NCBI RefSeq assembly: GCF_902459695.1
Contig: NZ_CABPRZ010000004.1
Location: forward strand, 282,106-346,105
DNA: 64,000 nt
Source: Pandoraea terrae
GTDB taxonomy: Bacteria; Pseudomonadota; Gammaproteobacteria; Burkholderiales; Burkholderiaceae
Reading direction: 5' to 3'
Part shown: in pieces, positions 8,066 to 15,236 of the stretch
How the letters are laid out: the number at the start of each line of letters is the position of its first letter
How positions within the stretch are numbered: the stretch's first letter is position 1
Position numbers and translations under genes: made by a program
Notes under the pieces: model-generated
The model's input: only the letters and a program-made list of their open reading frames with translations
Told to the model about the DNA's origin: nothing
The model's database searches: none

Positions 8066-8986
8066 ATGCACATTTTGGTCCTGGGTTCCTCGGCCGGCGG
8101 CGGCCTGCCGCAGTGGAACTGTCATTGCGCCAACTGCCGGGCCGTGCGCGAGGGCGACCCTGCCGTGTCGGCGCGCACGCAATCGTCGATCGCCGTGAGC
8201 GAGAACGGCACCGACTGGGTACTCGTCAACGCCTCGCCCGACATCCTGCAGCAAGTGCGCGGCGCGCCGGAACTGCGTGGGGCGCGCGCGCCGCGCGACA
8301 GCGGCATCGCCTGCGTCGTGCTCATCGACGCGCAGATCGACCATTGCGCCGGCCTGCTGCTGTTGCGCGAACGCGATACACCCTTGCCCGTACACGCCAC
8401 CGAGCCGGTCTGGCAGGATCTGTGCACCGGCTTTCCCGTGGGGCCGATGCTCGCGCACTATTGCGGCGTAACGCATCACCCGATCCCGATTGACGGGTCG
8501 TCGTTTCGCATCGACGGCCTCGATCACACGCGCTTCACAGCGATACCGCTGGACAGCGCCGCCCCGCCTTATTCGCCGCACCGGCAAGCCCCCGTGGCGG
8601 GCGACAACATCGGCTTGTTGATCCGCAACGAACGCACGGCGCGCCAGTGCTTCTACGCACCGGGCCTGGGCCGCGTCGATGCACGCGTGCGCGAGGCGAT
8701 GCAGGCGGCAGATTTGCTGCTCGTCGACGGCACCTTCTGGCGCGACGACGAAATGCAGCGGCTCGGCCTGTCGCGCAAGCGGGCCGCCGACATGGGACAC
8801 CTCGCGCAAAGCGGCTCGCACGGCATGATCGCCGAACTCGATGCGCTGCCGTCGTTCGGCGCGCGCAAGGTACTGATCCACATCAACAACACCAATCCCA
8901 TCCTGCGCGAGGACGGTCCCGAGCGCGCCGAACTGGCGCGCCGCGGCATCGAAGTCGCTCACGACGGAATGCATTTCACGCTATGA
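8066..8986 (+). CDS. pqqB: PQQ biosynthesis protein PqqB
   Basis: A 306-aa protein of the metallo-beta-lactamase fold, the usual length for PqqB. It begins [19 protein letters not shown], the family signature, with paired cysteines in NCHCANC, then DASPDILQQ, and a C-terminal HINNTNPIL. PqqB acts late in PQQ synthesis, hydroxylating the cross-linked Tyr moiety. The upstream in-frame codons run through pqqA in another frame and are not coding. Its stop overlaps the pqqC start (ATGA), showing translational coupling. Confidence 0.95.
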   Translation: MHILVLGSSAGGGLPQWNCHCANCRAVREGDPAVSARTQSSIAVSENGTDWVLVNASPDILQQVRGAPELRGARAPRDSGIACVVLIDAQIDHCAGLLLLRERDTPLPVHATEPVWQDLCTGFPVGPMLAHYCGVTHHPIPIDGSSFRIDGLDHTRFTAIPLDSAAPPYSPHRQAPVAGDNIGLLIRNERTARQCFYAPGLGRVDARVREAMQAADLLLVDGTFWRDDEMQRLGLSRKRAADMGHLAQSGSHGMIAELDALPSFGARKVLIHINNTNPILREDGPERAELARRGIEVAHDGMHFTL

Positions 8987-9720
8987 CGCATGCCATCGAC
9001 ATGAAAGACACGACGCACGAGGCCAGGCCGTGGAGCCGCGCCGAATTCGAGGCGCGCTTGCGCGCCAAGGGCGCCCGGTATCACATCCATCATCCGTTCA
9101 ACGTGCGCCTCAATAGCGGCCGCTGCACGCGCGAGCAGGTTCGCTGCTGGATCGCCAACCGCTTTTATTATCAGATCAGCATTCCGCAGAAGGACGCCGC
9201 GATCCTGTCGAACTGTCCCGATCGCGAAGTGCGCCGCCGGTGGATGCTTCGCCTGCTCGATCACGACGGCTGGCAGGACAACGAAGGCGGCATCGAAGCG
9301 TGGGCCCGCTTGGGCGAAGCGGCCGGGCTCGACCGCGAGACGCTGTGGTCACAGGAATTGCTCGTGCCGGGCGTGCGCTTCGCGGTCGATGCGTATGTCA
9401 ATTTCGCGCGACGGGCGCCGTGGCAGGAAGCGGTCTGCTCGTCGCTGACCGAAATGTTCGCACCGCAGATCCATCTGGACCGCCTCGCCGGCTGGCCCCG
9501 CTTCTATCCGTGGATAGGGGCCGACGGCCTGGCGTACTTCCGCTCGCGCGTGCCGCTGGCGCAACGCGATGTCGAGCACGGCCTGCAAGTCACGCTCGAT
9601 CACTTCACGACGGCGGCGCAGCAGCAGCGCGCGCTCGACATCCTGCAATTCAAGCTCGACATCCTGTGGAGCATGCTCGACGCGATCGAGCGCGCCGTCC
9701 CCGAAGGAAATCCGATATGA
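8983..9720 (+). CDS. pqqC: Pyrroloquinoline-quinone synthase PqqC
   Basis: A 245-aa all-helical oxidase that performs the final cofactor-free, eight-electron oxidation and ring closure to PQQ. The sequence has the typical [14 protein letters not shown] entry, [20 protein letters not shown], the [14 protein letters not shown] segment and the [10 protein letters not shown] helix. The start overlaps the pqqB stop and the stop overlaps pqqD, both as ATGA. Length and motifs agree with the family throughout. Confidence 0.96.
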   Translation: MTHAIDMKDTTHEARPWSRAEFEARLRAKGARYHIHHPFNVRLNSGRCTREQVRCWIANRFYYQISIPQKDAAILSNCPDREVRRRWMLRLLDHDGWQDNEGGIEAWARLGEAAGLDRETLWSQELLVPGVRFAVDAYVNFARRAPWQEAVCSSLTEMFAPQIHLDRLAGWPRFYPWIGADGLAYFRSRVPLAQRDVEHGLQVTLDHFTTAAQQQRALDILQFKLDILWSMLDAIERAVPEGNPI

Positions 9721-9974
9721 GTCTCGACACGCCTCGCCTCGACCGCCGCTTTCGCCTGCAATGGGAGGAGGCACAGCAGCGCTATGTGTTGCTCTACCCG
9801 GAAGGCATGGTGCGCCTGAACGACAGCGCCGCCCAGATCCTGACGCGCTGCGACGGGCTGCACTCGTGCGCGCAGATCATCGACGAATTGCGCGTGCTGT
9901 TCGGCGGGCACTGCGTGGACGAAGACGTGCGAACCTTCATCAACCATGCCGCGAAGCGCGGCTGGGTGTGCTGA
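9717..9974 (+). CDS. pqqD: PqqA chaperone PqqD
   Basis: An 85-aa peptide chaperone of the RRE type that binds PqqA and presents it to the radical SAM enzyme PqqE. It shows the typical [21 protein letters not shown] strand region in two parts, then LNDSAAQIL and the C-terminal helix. It overlaps pqqC by four bases and pqqE by one (TGATG), which favours equal synthesis of the PqqC-D-E proteins. Confidence 0.95.
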   Translation: MSLDTPRLDRRFRLQWEEAQQRYVLLYPEGMVRLNDSAAQILTRCDGLHSCAQIIDELRVLFGGHCVDEDVRTFINHAAKRGWVC

Positions 9975-11140
9975 TGGACGATCTTCCCGTCGAGGCCACC
10001 CCACGCGAGGCTGCGCGGCCGCTATGGCTGCTCGCGGAACTGACCTACCGCTGTCCGCTGCATTGCCCGTTCTGCTATAACCCGACCGATCACACGCGTT
10101 ATCGCGACGAACTCGACACCGGGCAATGGCTCGAGGTACTGCGCCAGGCGCGCGCGCTCGGCGCGGCGCAGCTCGGCCTGTCGGGCGGCGAACCCCTGCT
10201 GCGCGACGATCTCGAAACACTGGTCGGCGAAGCGCGGCGGCTCGGCTTCTATACCAACCTGATCACGTCCGGCGTCGGGCTCACCGATGCGCGCCTCGGC
10301 GCGCTCAAGCGCGCCGGGCTCGACCACATCCAGTTGTCGTTCCAGGACGCGACGCGCGAACTCAACGATTTCCTCAGCAGCACCCGGACCTTCGACGTGA
10401 AGAAAAAGGTCGCGCGCCTGATCAAGGCCCATGACTATCCGATGGTGCTCAATTGCGTCCTGCACCGTCACAACCTGCCCCACGTGGCGCAGATCATCGA
10501 GATGGCGCTCGAGATGGGAGCCGAATATCTCGAACTGGCCAACACGCAGTATTACGGCTGGGCCCTGCTCAATCGTGCGCATTTGATGCCCGACGCGGCA
10601 CAATTGCGCGAGGCGGAAGCGATCGTAGACGACTACCGGGCGCGCATCGGCGAGCGCTGCCGCATTCTGTTTGTCGTGCCGGATTATTTCGAACGGCGGC
10701 CGAAACCGTGCATGAGCGGCTGGGGCAATGTGTTCCTCGCCGTCGCGCCCGACGGCACGGCCCTGCCCTGTCACGCGGCCCGCATCATTCCGGACCTGTC
10801 GTTTCCCAACGTGAAGTCGACGTCGCTGGCCGACATCTGGTATCGCAGCGACGCCTTCAACGCGTTTCGCGGCGAGGACTGGATGAAGGAGCCTTGTCGC
10901 AGTTGCGACGAACGCGCGCACGATCACGGCGGCTGCCGTTGCCAGGCCTTGCAGCTGACTGGCGATGCGCGCGCGGCCGATCCCGTGTGCGACAAATCAC
11001 CTCGGCACGAGGTCGTGACGCAAGCGGTACGCTTCGCCCCGCTGCTGCGCCGCGAGTCGGCACCGTTGCTGTTCCGCAGCGACGCAAACTCGGTGCGACT
11101 GCATCCTCGCGAATCTGACTCGGGCGCCAGCGGCGAATAG
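9974..11140 (+). CDS. pqqE: PqqA peptide cyclase PqqE (radical SAM)
   Basis: A 388-aa radical SAM/SPASM enzyme. Cys27, Cys31 and Cys34 in CPLHCPFC form the CxxxCxxC site of the SAM-binding 4Fe-4S cluster; LSGGEPLLR follows. The C-terminal half has the SPASM cysteines, among them CMSGWGN, LPCHAA and the CRSCDERAHDHGGCRCQ group. It forms the C-C bond between Glu16 and Tyr20 of PqqA. It is the last gene of the operon. The C-terminal 30 residues (after about 355) are less conserved in character. Confidence 0.96.
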   Translation: MDDLPVEATPREAARPLWLLAELTYRCPLHCPFCYNPTDHTRYRDELDTGQWLEVLRQARALGAAQLGLSGGEPLLRDDLETLVGEARRLGFYTNLITSGVGLTDARLGALKRAGLDHIQLSFQDATRELNDFLSSTRTFDVKKKVARLIKAHDYPMVLNCVLHRHNLPHVAQIIEMALEMGAEYLELANTQYYGWALLNRAHLMPDAAQLREAEAIVDDYRARIGERCRILFVVPDYFERRPKPCMSGWGNVFLAVAPDGTALPCHAARIIPDLSFPNVKSTSLADIWYRSDAFNAFRGEDWMKEPCRSCDERAHDHGGCRCQALQLTGDARAADPVCDKSPRHEVVTQAVRFAPLLRRESAPLLFRSDANSVRLHPRESDSGASGE

Positions 11141-11178
11141 GCGTCCACTGCGCGGCGCGAACGTTTGACAGCCGGCAC

Positions 11179-11210
11179 AAAAAAGCCGATCCCACGGTCA
11201 AGGGATCGGC
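11179..11210 (-). terminator. Rho-independent terminator after the cytochrome c gene
   Basis: Read on the minus strand, GCCGATCCC and GGGATCGGC form a perfect 9-bp stem with an 8-base loop, followed by six T. It ends the alcohol dehydrogenase-cytochrome unit and, as a stem, may also slow transcription leaving pqqE from the other side. Confidence 0.85.
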
Positions 11211-11261
11211 AAACCGCACACCACAGGGTCGATTCTTGCGATTTTTGTTTTGCGTCGGCAA

Positions 11262-11702
11262 CTACCGGACAGGACGCGACATCGCAAAGGACGTGTCGTT
11301 CTGCGCTTTGTCTGCCGTCAGCGCCGCCTGCGATGGCTTGTACCCATTCTTGAGCAACAGGAAGGCCATCACGTCGGCGTATTCCTCGGGCTTCATCTGG
11401 CCGGGCCGGTCAGCCGGCATGTTCGTTCGCATATAGGTAAATATGCCGCCAACGGTCAGCGACGTATTGTGTGGCGGCGCGAATGCCGCCCCCTGCAGCG
11501 CAGGCGCGTTCATGCCCTGCAACTTGTCGCCGTGGCACTTGGCGCAGTTTTCCGTGTAGAGGGTCTGCCCGTGCAGTGCCTGCTCCTTGTTGAAGGCGGG
11601 CCCCGCGCCCTTGGCGCCGGCGGAATTCGCGGTGCCGGCGGCGCCTGCCGTCAACGCGCAGACGAGCAGGCACGCTGCCCGATGCAAAAGAGATGTCTTC
11701 AT
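11262..11702 (-). CDS. Periplasmic c-type cytochrome, alcohol dehydrogenase partner
   Basis: A 146-aa protein with a Sec signal peptide (basic start, hydrophobic residues about 9-28) and one haem-binding CAKCH at 53-57. The region after it (LQGMNAPAL, later MRTNMPADRPGQM) offers Met residues for the sixth haem ligand. It follows the PQQ alcohol dehydrogenase by 85 bases on the same strand, so it is the probable electron acceptor, like ExaB/PedF, though it need not be orthologous. I chose the ATG at 11702; one at 11723 would add seven residues. Confidence 0.85.
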   Translation of the reverse strand: MKTSLLHRAACLLVCALTAGAAGTANSAGAKGAGPAFNKEQALHGQTLYTENCAKCHGDKLQGMNAPALQGAAFAPPHNTSLTVGGIFTYMRTNMPADRPGQMKPEEYADVMAFLLLKNGYKPSQAALTADKAQNDTSFAMSRPVR

Positions 11703-11787
11703 GGCTATCACTTCCCGTTTCAAAGTCTCGGTGGTGCGGCGTTCAGGGGGCCGCCGGACGGCAGCCCCCGTGACGACGTCGTTCTTG

Positions 11788-13515
11788 TCAGTTTTGCGGC
11801 AACGCGAACACGTACAGGGTGCCGCCGCGCGGCACGTTCTCCGCAGCCTTGGCCATCGGGCCGCCCCAGATCGGGTTGGCGCCGCCGTAGCCCGCCAGAA
11901 TAGCTACGTATTCCTTACCGTCTACCTCGAACACCGACGGCTGGGCGATCACGCCGCTTGCCAGCTGCGGGCTTTCCCACAACACCTTGCCGGTCTTCTG
12001 GTCAAAGGCGTAGAGGTGTCCGTCGAGCGAGCCGCTGAACGCCAGGCCGCCGGCCGTGCTGGCGACGCCGCCGTTCCATGGCAACTTGCTCCAGTGGCTC
12101 CACACCTTCTCGCCGGTGTCGACGTTGATGGCCTGCAGTTCGCCAAAGCCCTGGCTGCCGGGCTCAGGCTGGATCTCGAAACCTTCGCCGAGATACGGCA
12201 GGCCCTGCATGTAGCTGACCGTCTTGCCGGACAAGCTCATGCAGGCATGCAGCGCCGGCACGAAGGCCAGACGCGTCTGCGGGTCGTAGGACATCGACCA
12301 CCAGTTCTTGCCCCCCAGGAAACTCGGGCACGTTTGAATCGTCGTGCCGGTCTTCGGGTACTTGCTGGCGTCCTGGATCGGTGCGCCATCGGCGTCGTAA
12401 CCGGTGACCGAGGTCGCCTTGACGAACGGCTTGGCGTAGATCAGCTTGCCGGTGTTGCGCTCGATTGCGATGAAGTAGCCATTGCGATCGGCGTGAATGA
12501 CGGCTTCGTAATCCTTGCCCTCGTACTTGACGTTAGCCACCACCGCCGTATTGACGCCGTCATAGTCCCAGGTGTCATTCGTGGTGTATTGGTAGTGCCA
12601 CTTGAGATCGCCGTTGCGCGGATCGAGCGCGAGCAGCGAATCCGAGTACAGGTTCTTGCCCGGCCGCGCGTCGGCCAGCCACGGACCGGGATTACCCACG
12701 CCCCAGAACAGCGTGTTGGTCTTGACGTCGAACGTGCCGGTCAGCCACGCCGGCGCCCCCGCGTGTTTGTACATTCCGTCTGGCCAGGTATCGCCGCCCT
12801 TTTCCGTCGGCGCCGGCACGGTCCAGCGTTTCCACAACTGCTTGCCGTCGGCCGGGCTCAATGCCGCGATGAAGCCGCGTCCGCCAAACTCGCCGCCCGC
12901 GCTGCCCACCACGAGCGCATCCTTCAAGGCCAGCGGCGCCGACGAGAAGGCATTGCCCATGCCCGGCTCGAACATTCGCTTGCGCCACTGGATCTTGCCG
13001 GTCTTCGCATCGAGCGCGACCACTTGGCCGTCAAGCATGGCCACGTAGGCGCTCTTGCCATACAGCGCTACCCCGCGGTTGATCACGTCGCAACAGGCGG
13101 TCTTGAATGACACCGCGTCGAGCTTCGGGTCGAAGTTCCAGAGCGCCTTGCCGGTTTTCACGTCGAAGGCGTAGACGCGGTCCTTGGGGGTCGTCACGAA
13201 CATATAGTTGCCGTTGACGATCGGCGTCGCTTCGAAACCCTGCTGCAGTTCGGCGGGAAACTTGTAGTGCCAGACCTCGGCGAGCTGCTTGACCGTGTCG
13301 GTATTGATCTGTTTGAGCGGCGAATGACTCTGGCCGCCGTATGAGCGGTAATAGGTCAGCCAGCCCGGATCGTCCTGGGCGGCGGTCAAGCGCTCGTAGG
13401 TGACCGGCGGATAATCGCGTTGCGCCGCAGTCGCGACGCCGGACATGCCGCCGCCGAGCAGGATGCCGCTCAGTATCAGCGTCGAGACGGTAGACCGACT
13501 TCGAATTTGTTTCAT
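11788..13515 (-). CDS. PQQ-dependent alcohol dehydrogenase, predicted lanthanide type
   Basis: A 575-aa secreted quinoprotein (signal peptide about 1-31) that oxidises alcohols in the periplasm. It shows the propeller tryptophan repeats, the vicinal disulfide Cys141-Cys142, the metal-ligand region with Glu209 (GGEFGGRG) and Asn275 (GNPGPW), and catalytic Asp317 in WDYDG. Asp319, two residues on, is the extra acidic ligand that marks lanthanide-dependent members such as XoxF and PedH; calcium enzymes carry Ala or Ser there. The start at 13515 has AGGAG nearby. A sigma-54 element lies 56 bases upstream. Ethanol is the likely substrate because an acetaldehyde dehydrogenase is co-regulated; the sequence does not prove it. 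Confidence 0.9.
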   Translation of the reverse strand: MKQIRSRSTVSTLILSGILLGGGMSGVATAAQRDYPPVTYERLTAAQDDPGWLTYYRSYGGQSHSPLKQINTDTVKQLAEVWHYKFPAELQQGFEATPIVNGNYMFVTTPKDRVYAFDVKTGKALWNFDPKLDAVSFKTACCDVINRGVALYGKSAYVAMLDGQVVALDAKTGKIQWRKRMFEPGMGNAFSSAPLALKDALVVGSAGGEFGGRGFIAALSPADGKQLWKRWTVPAPTEKGGDTWPDGMYKHAGAPAWLTGTFDVKTNTLFWGVGNPGPWLADARPGKNLYSDSLLALDPRNGDLKWHYQYTTNDTWDYDGVNTAVVANVKYEGKDYEAVIHADRNGYFIAIERNTGKLIYAKPFVKATSVTGYDADGAPIQDASKYPKTGTTIQTCPSFLGGKNWWSMSYDPQTRLAFVPALHACMSLSGKTVSYMQGLPYLGEGFEIQPEPGSQGFGELQAINVDTGEKVWSHWSKLPWNGGVASTAGGLAFSGSLDGHLYAFDQKTGKVLWESPQLASGVIAQPSVFEVDGKEYVAILAGYGGANPIWGGPMAKAAENVPRGGTLYVFALPQN

Positions 13516-13837
13516 GAATGTCTCCTGGTTTTCATCGAATGGCACGGGTTTCCGTGCTTGGGCTCAACTAGGCAAATCTCATGCCACTATCTGTGCCGCC
13601 GCCATGCACGTGTCACGGAGCGAGTCACGCTGATGAGGTGCGCGACTGCGTTCGCGATGCCGAGGACTTTGGCGCGCGACTGACACAGCCGCTGTTCCGT
13701 CATGGCGCAACGCGCGTTTGGATCTGTTTCGCAACGGAGCAATCCGGGACGACCGGAATTACGGGCGGTGGTGGTAGCTCACACGTTTCATGCACTCGGC
13801 GTGCTGCCGCGAAGGCATCGCCGTACTGCCGTGCGGC
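13516..13837. promoter_or_regulatory. 322-bp upstream region of the alcohol dehydrogenase
   Basis: No gene is supported. It holds the minus-strand sigma-54 element at 13571-13586. Further out, at 13681-13702, TGAC and GTCA flank an ACAGC-N-GCTGT dyad, with a GGAACAG core on the minus strand: a candidate enhancer about 95 bases upstream of -24. Confidence 0.5.
13571..13586 (-). promoter_or_regulatory. Sigma-54 promoter (-24/-12) of the alcohol dehydrogenase
   Basis: The minus strand reads TGGCATGAGATTTGCC: GG, ten bases, GC. It differs from the aldehyde dehydrogenase element in only a few spacer bases. The predicted transcript starts about 44 bases before the ATG at 13515. Confidence 0.8.
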
Positions 13838-14971
13838 TCAGAAGAACAGAAATGCGCCGACCGACGCGCCGTTCATCCGGGCCGAATTGCCGGCGACGTC
13901 GACCGAGCGCGTCTGGCCCAACTCGCCGACCAGCGTGACGCTTTTGGTCAGCGCGTAATAGGCGCCCAGCGTGACGTTGCTGTTGTAGCGGATCAGCCCG
14001 GGCATGTCGGTACGATTACGGCTCGCGCCGTAATTCAGGCCAAGCTTGAGCTTGTCCGAGGCCTGGTAGCTCGCCTGCAGCAGATAGTTGATGCCGGTGA
14101 CGTTGCCTTGGTCGCCGTCCGACAGGATGCCCAGGCCGCGCCCCGTCTGCACGTTGGCGAGCAACCCCAACGGCCCGAGCGCCACCGAGCCGCCGAGTTC
14201 AACTGCCGTCTCGGTGAAGCTCTCGCCGCTCGCGTCGGCATAGAATTTCTGCGTTTTTCCGCCCAGCCAGCCCTTCCAGGTGCCTTGGCGATACGCCACT
14301 TGTGCCTGCACCTGCGGCGCGCTCCTGGAACTGAAGCCGGTGCCGTTGTCGACCGGGCTGACCAGTGCGAACTGTCCCTGGAAACCATTGGCGCTCGGCG
14401 ACGTGTAGGCGAATTGACCGTAGGTGCCCAGATACGTGTAGCCGGCGCCGATGTGGCCCAGCGTCACGCGTCCGCGCTGCGTCGCCTGCACGGGAGCGCC
14501 CGCGCCGAGCAGCGTCATGTCGCCCAGAATCGCGTTCGCCCCAAAAATGCCGTAATCGCGGCCGAGCTTGAAGGTGCCAATGTCGGCATTGCCGATCGAC
14601 AGGAAGCCTTGCCGCACGTCGACCGTGCTATTGGGCGCGATCGCGCTGCCGGTGGCGACGGCCGCCATCAAGCCGATGGTGCCCTGCACGTCATAGTCCC
14701 CCTGGCGCGACTTGACCGTGGTCACCAGCGCGTTGGGCAGCAGGCCGTTACCGATCGACGTGCGGCTGTTCTGGCCGCCGCATCCGAGGGCCTTGCCCGC
14801 GAGCGCAGTGCCGGCAACGCTCGCCCCCGAACACGCTACCGATGTGTAGTACGCGTTGACGTCGCCGCTGATCGCGACGTCCCAGTCTCCCGCGTGAATG
14901 TCAACCGCATGCGCGCTTTGCATGCCTTGCAGTGCGCACACCGCCATGGTTGCCTTAACGATACGTCTCAT
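13838..14971 (-). CDS. Outer-membrane porin (betaproteobacterial general porin family)
   Basis: A 377-aa beta-barrel protein with a signal peptide of about 22 residues (cleavage near SAHA-VDI). It ends in Phe-Phe (GAFLFF), the outer-membrane insertion signal. Repeated amphipathic strands and the GRDYGIFGANAILGDMTLLG segment are typical of Burkholderiales porins. GGAGGGG precedes the ATG at 14971. A consensus sigma-54 element 55 bases upstream suggests that it is induced with the alcohol-oxidation genes, perhaps as an entry path for the substrate. It is divergent from the TonB receptor gene. Confidence 0.88.
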   Translation of the reverse strand: MRRIVKATMAVCALQGMQSAHAVDIHAGDWDVAISGDVNAYYTSVACSGASVAGTALAGKALGCGGQNSRTSIGNGLLPNALVTTVKSRQGDYDVQGTIGLMAAVATGSAIAPNSTVDVRQGFLSIGNADIGTFKLGRDYGIFGANAILGDMTLLGAGAPVQATQRGRVTLGHIGAGYTYLGTYGQFAYTSPSANGFQGQFALVSPVDNGTGFSSRSAPQVQAQVAYRQGTWKGWLGGKTQKFYADASGESFTETAVELGGSVALGPLGLLANVQTGRGLGILSDGDQGNVTGINYLLQASYQASDKLKLGLNYGASRNRTDMPGLIRYNSNVTLGAYYALTKSVTLVGELGQTRSVDVAGNSARMNGASVGAFLFF

Positions 14972-15025
14972 CGAAATCCCCTCCACGTTTTGATTGATTG
15001 ACCGGTTTTTCCGGCGCAGGGGGAT

Positions 15026-15041
15026 CGCAATAACCGTGCCG
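15026..15041 (-). promoter_or_regulatory. Sigma-54 promoter (-24/-12) of the porin gene
   Basis: The minus strand reads CGGCACGGTTATTGCG: GG, ten bases, GC, with GGCACG and TTGC as in the consensus. It is 55 bases upstream of the porin ATG. Confidence 0.7.
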
Positions 15042-15180
15042 TGGCGCGCCTGCGCCAAAAGCCGCACCAACACTGGTTTTGCGGGACACGGGGAGCTTCG
15101 CTCGGAGGGATGGCGCCCGAGTCGTTGCGTTTCACCACAGACGGGCGTGCCGTTTCTGAGCAGGCGAAACAACATCGCCG

Positions 15181-15196
15181 TGGCACCGTTCTTGCG
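15181..15196 (+). promoter_or_regulatory. Sigma-54 promoter (-24/-12) of the TonB receptor gene
   Basis: TGGCACCGTTCTTGCG has GG, ten bases, GC and differs from the consensus at few positions. It ends 40 bases before the receptor ATG. Together with the opposite element at 15026-15041 it makes this intergenic region a divergent pair of sigma-54 promoters that could share enhancers in 15042-15180. Confidence 0.75.
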
Positions 15197-15236
15197 TGTT
15201 TGGCCGCGACACAAGATGTTGACCGCGAGGAGACAC

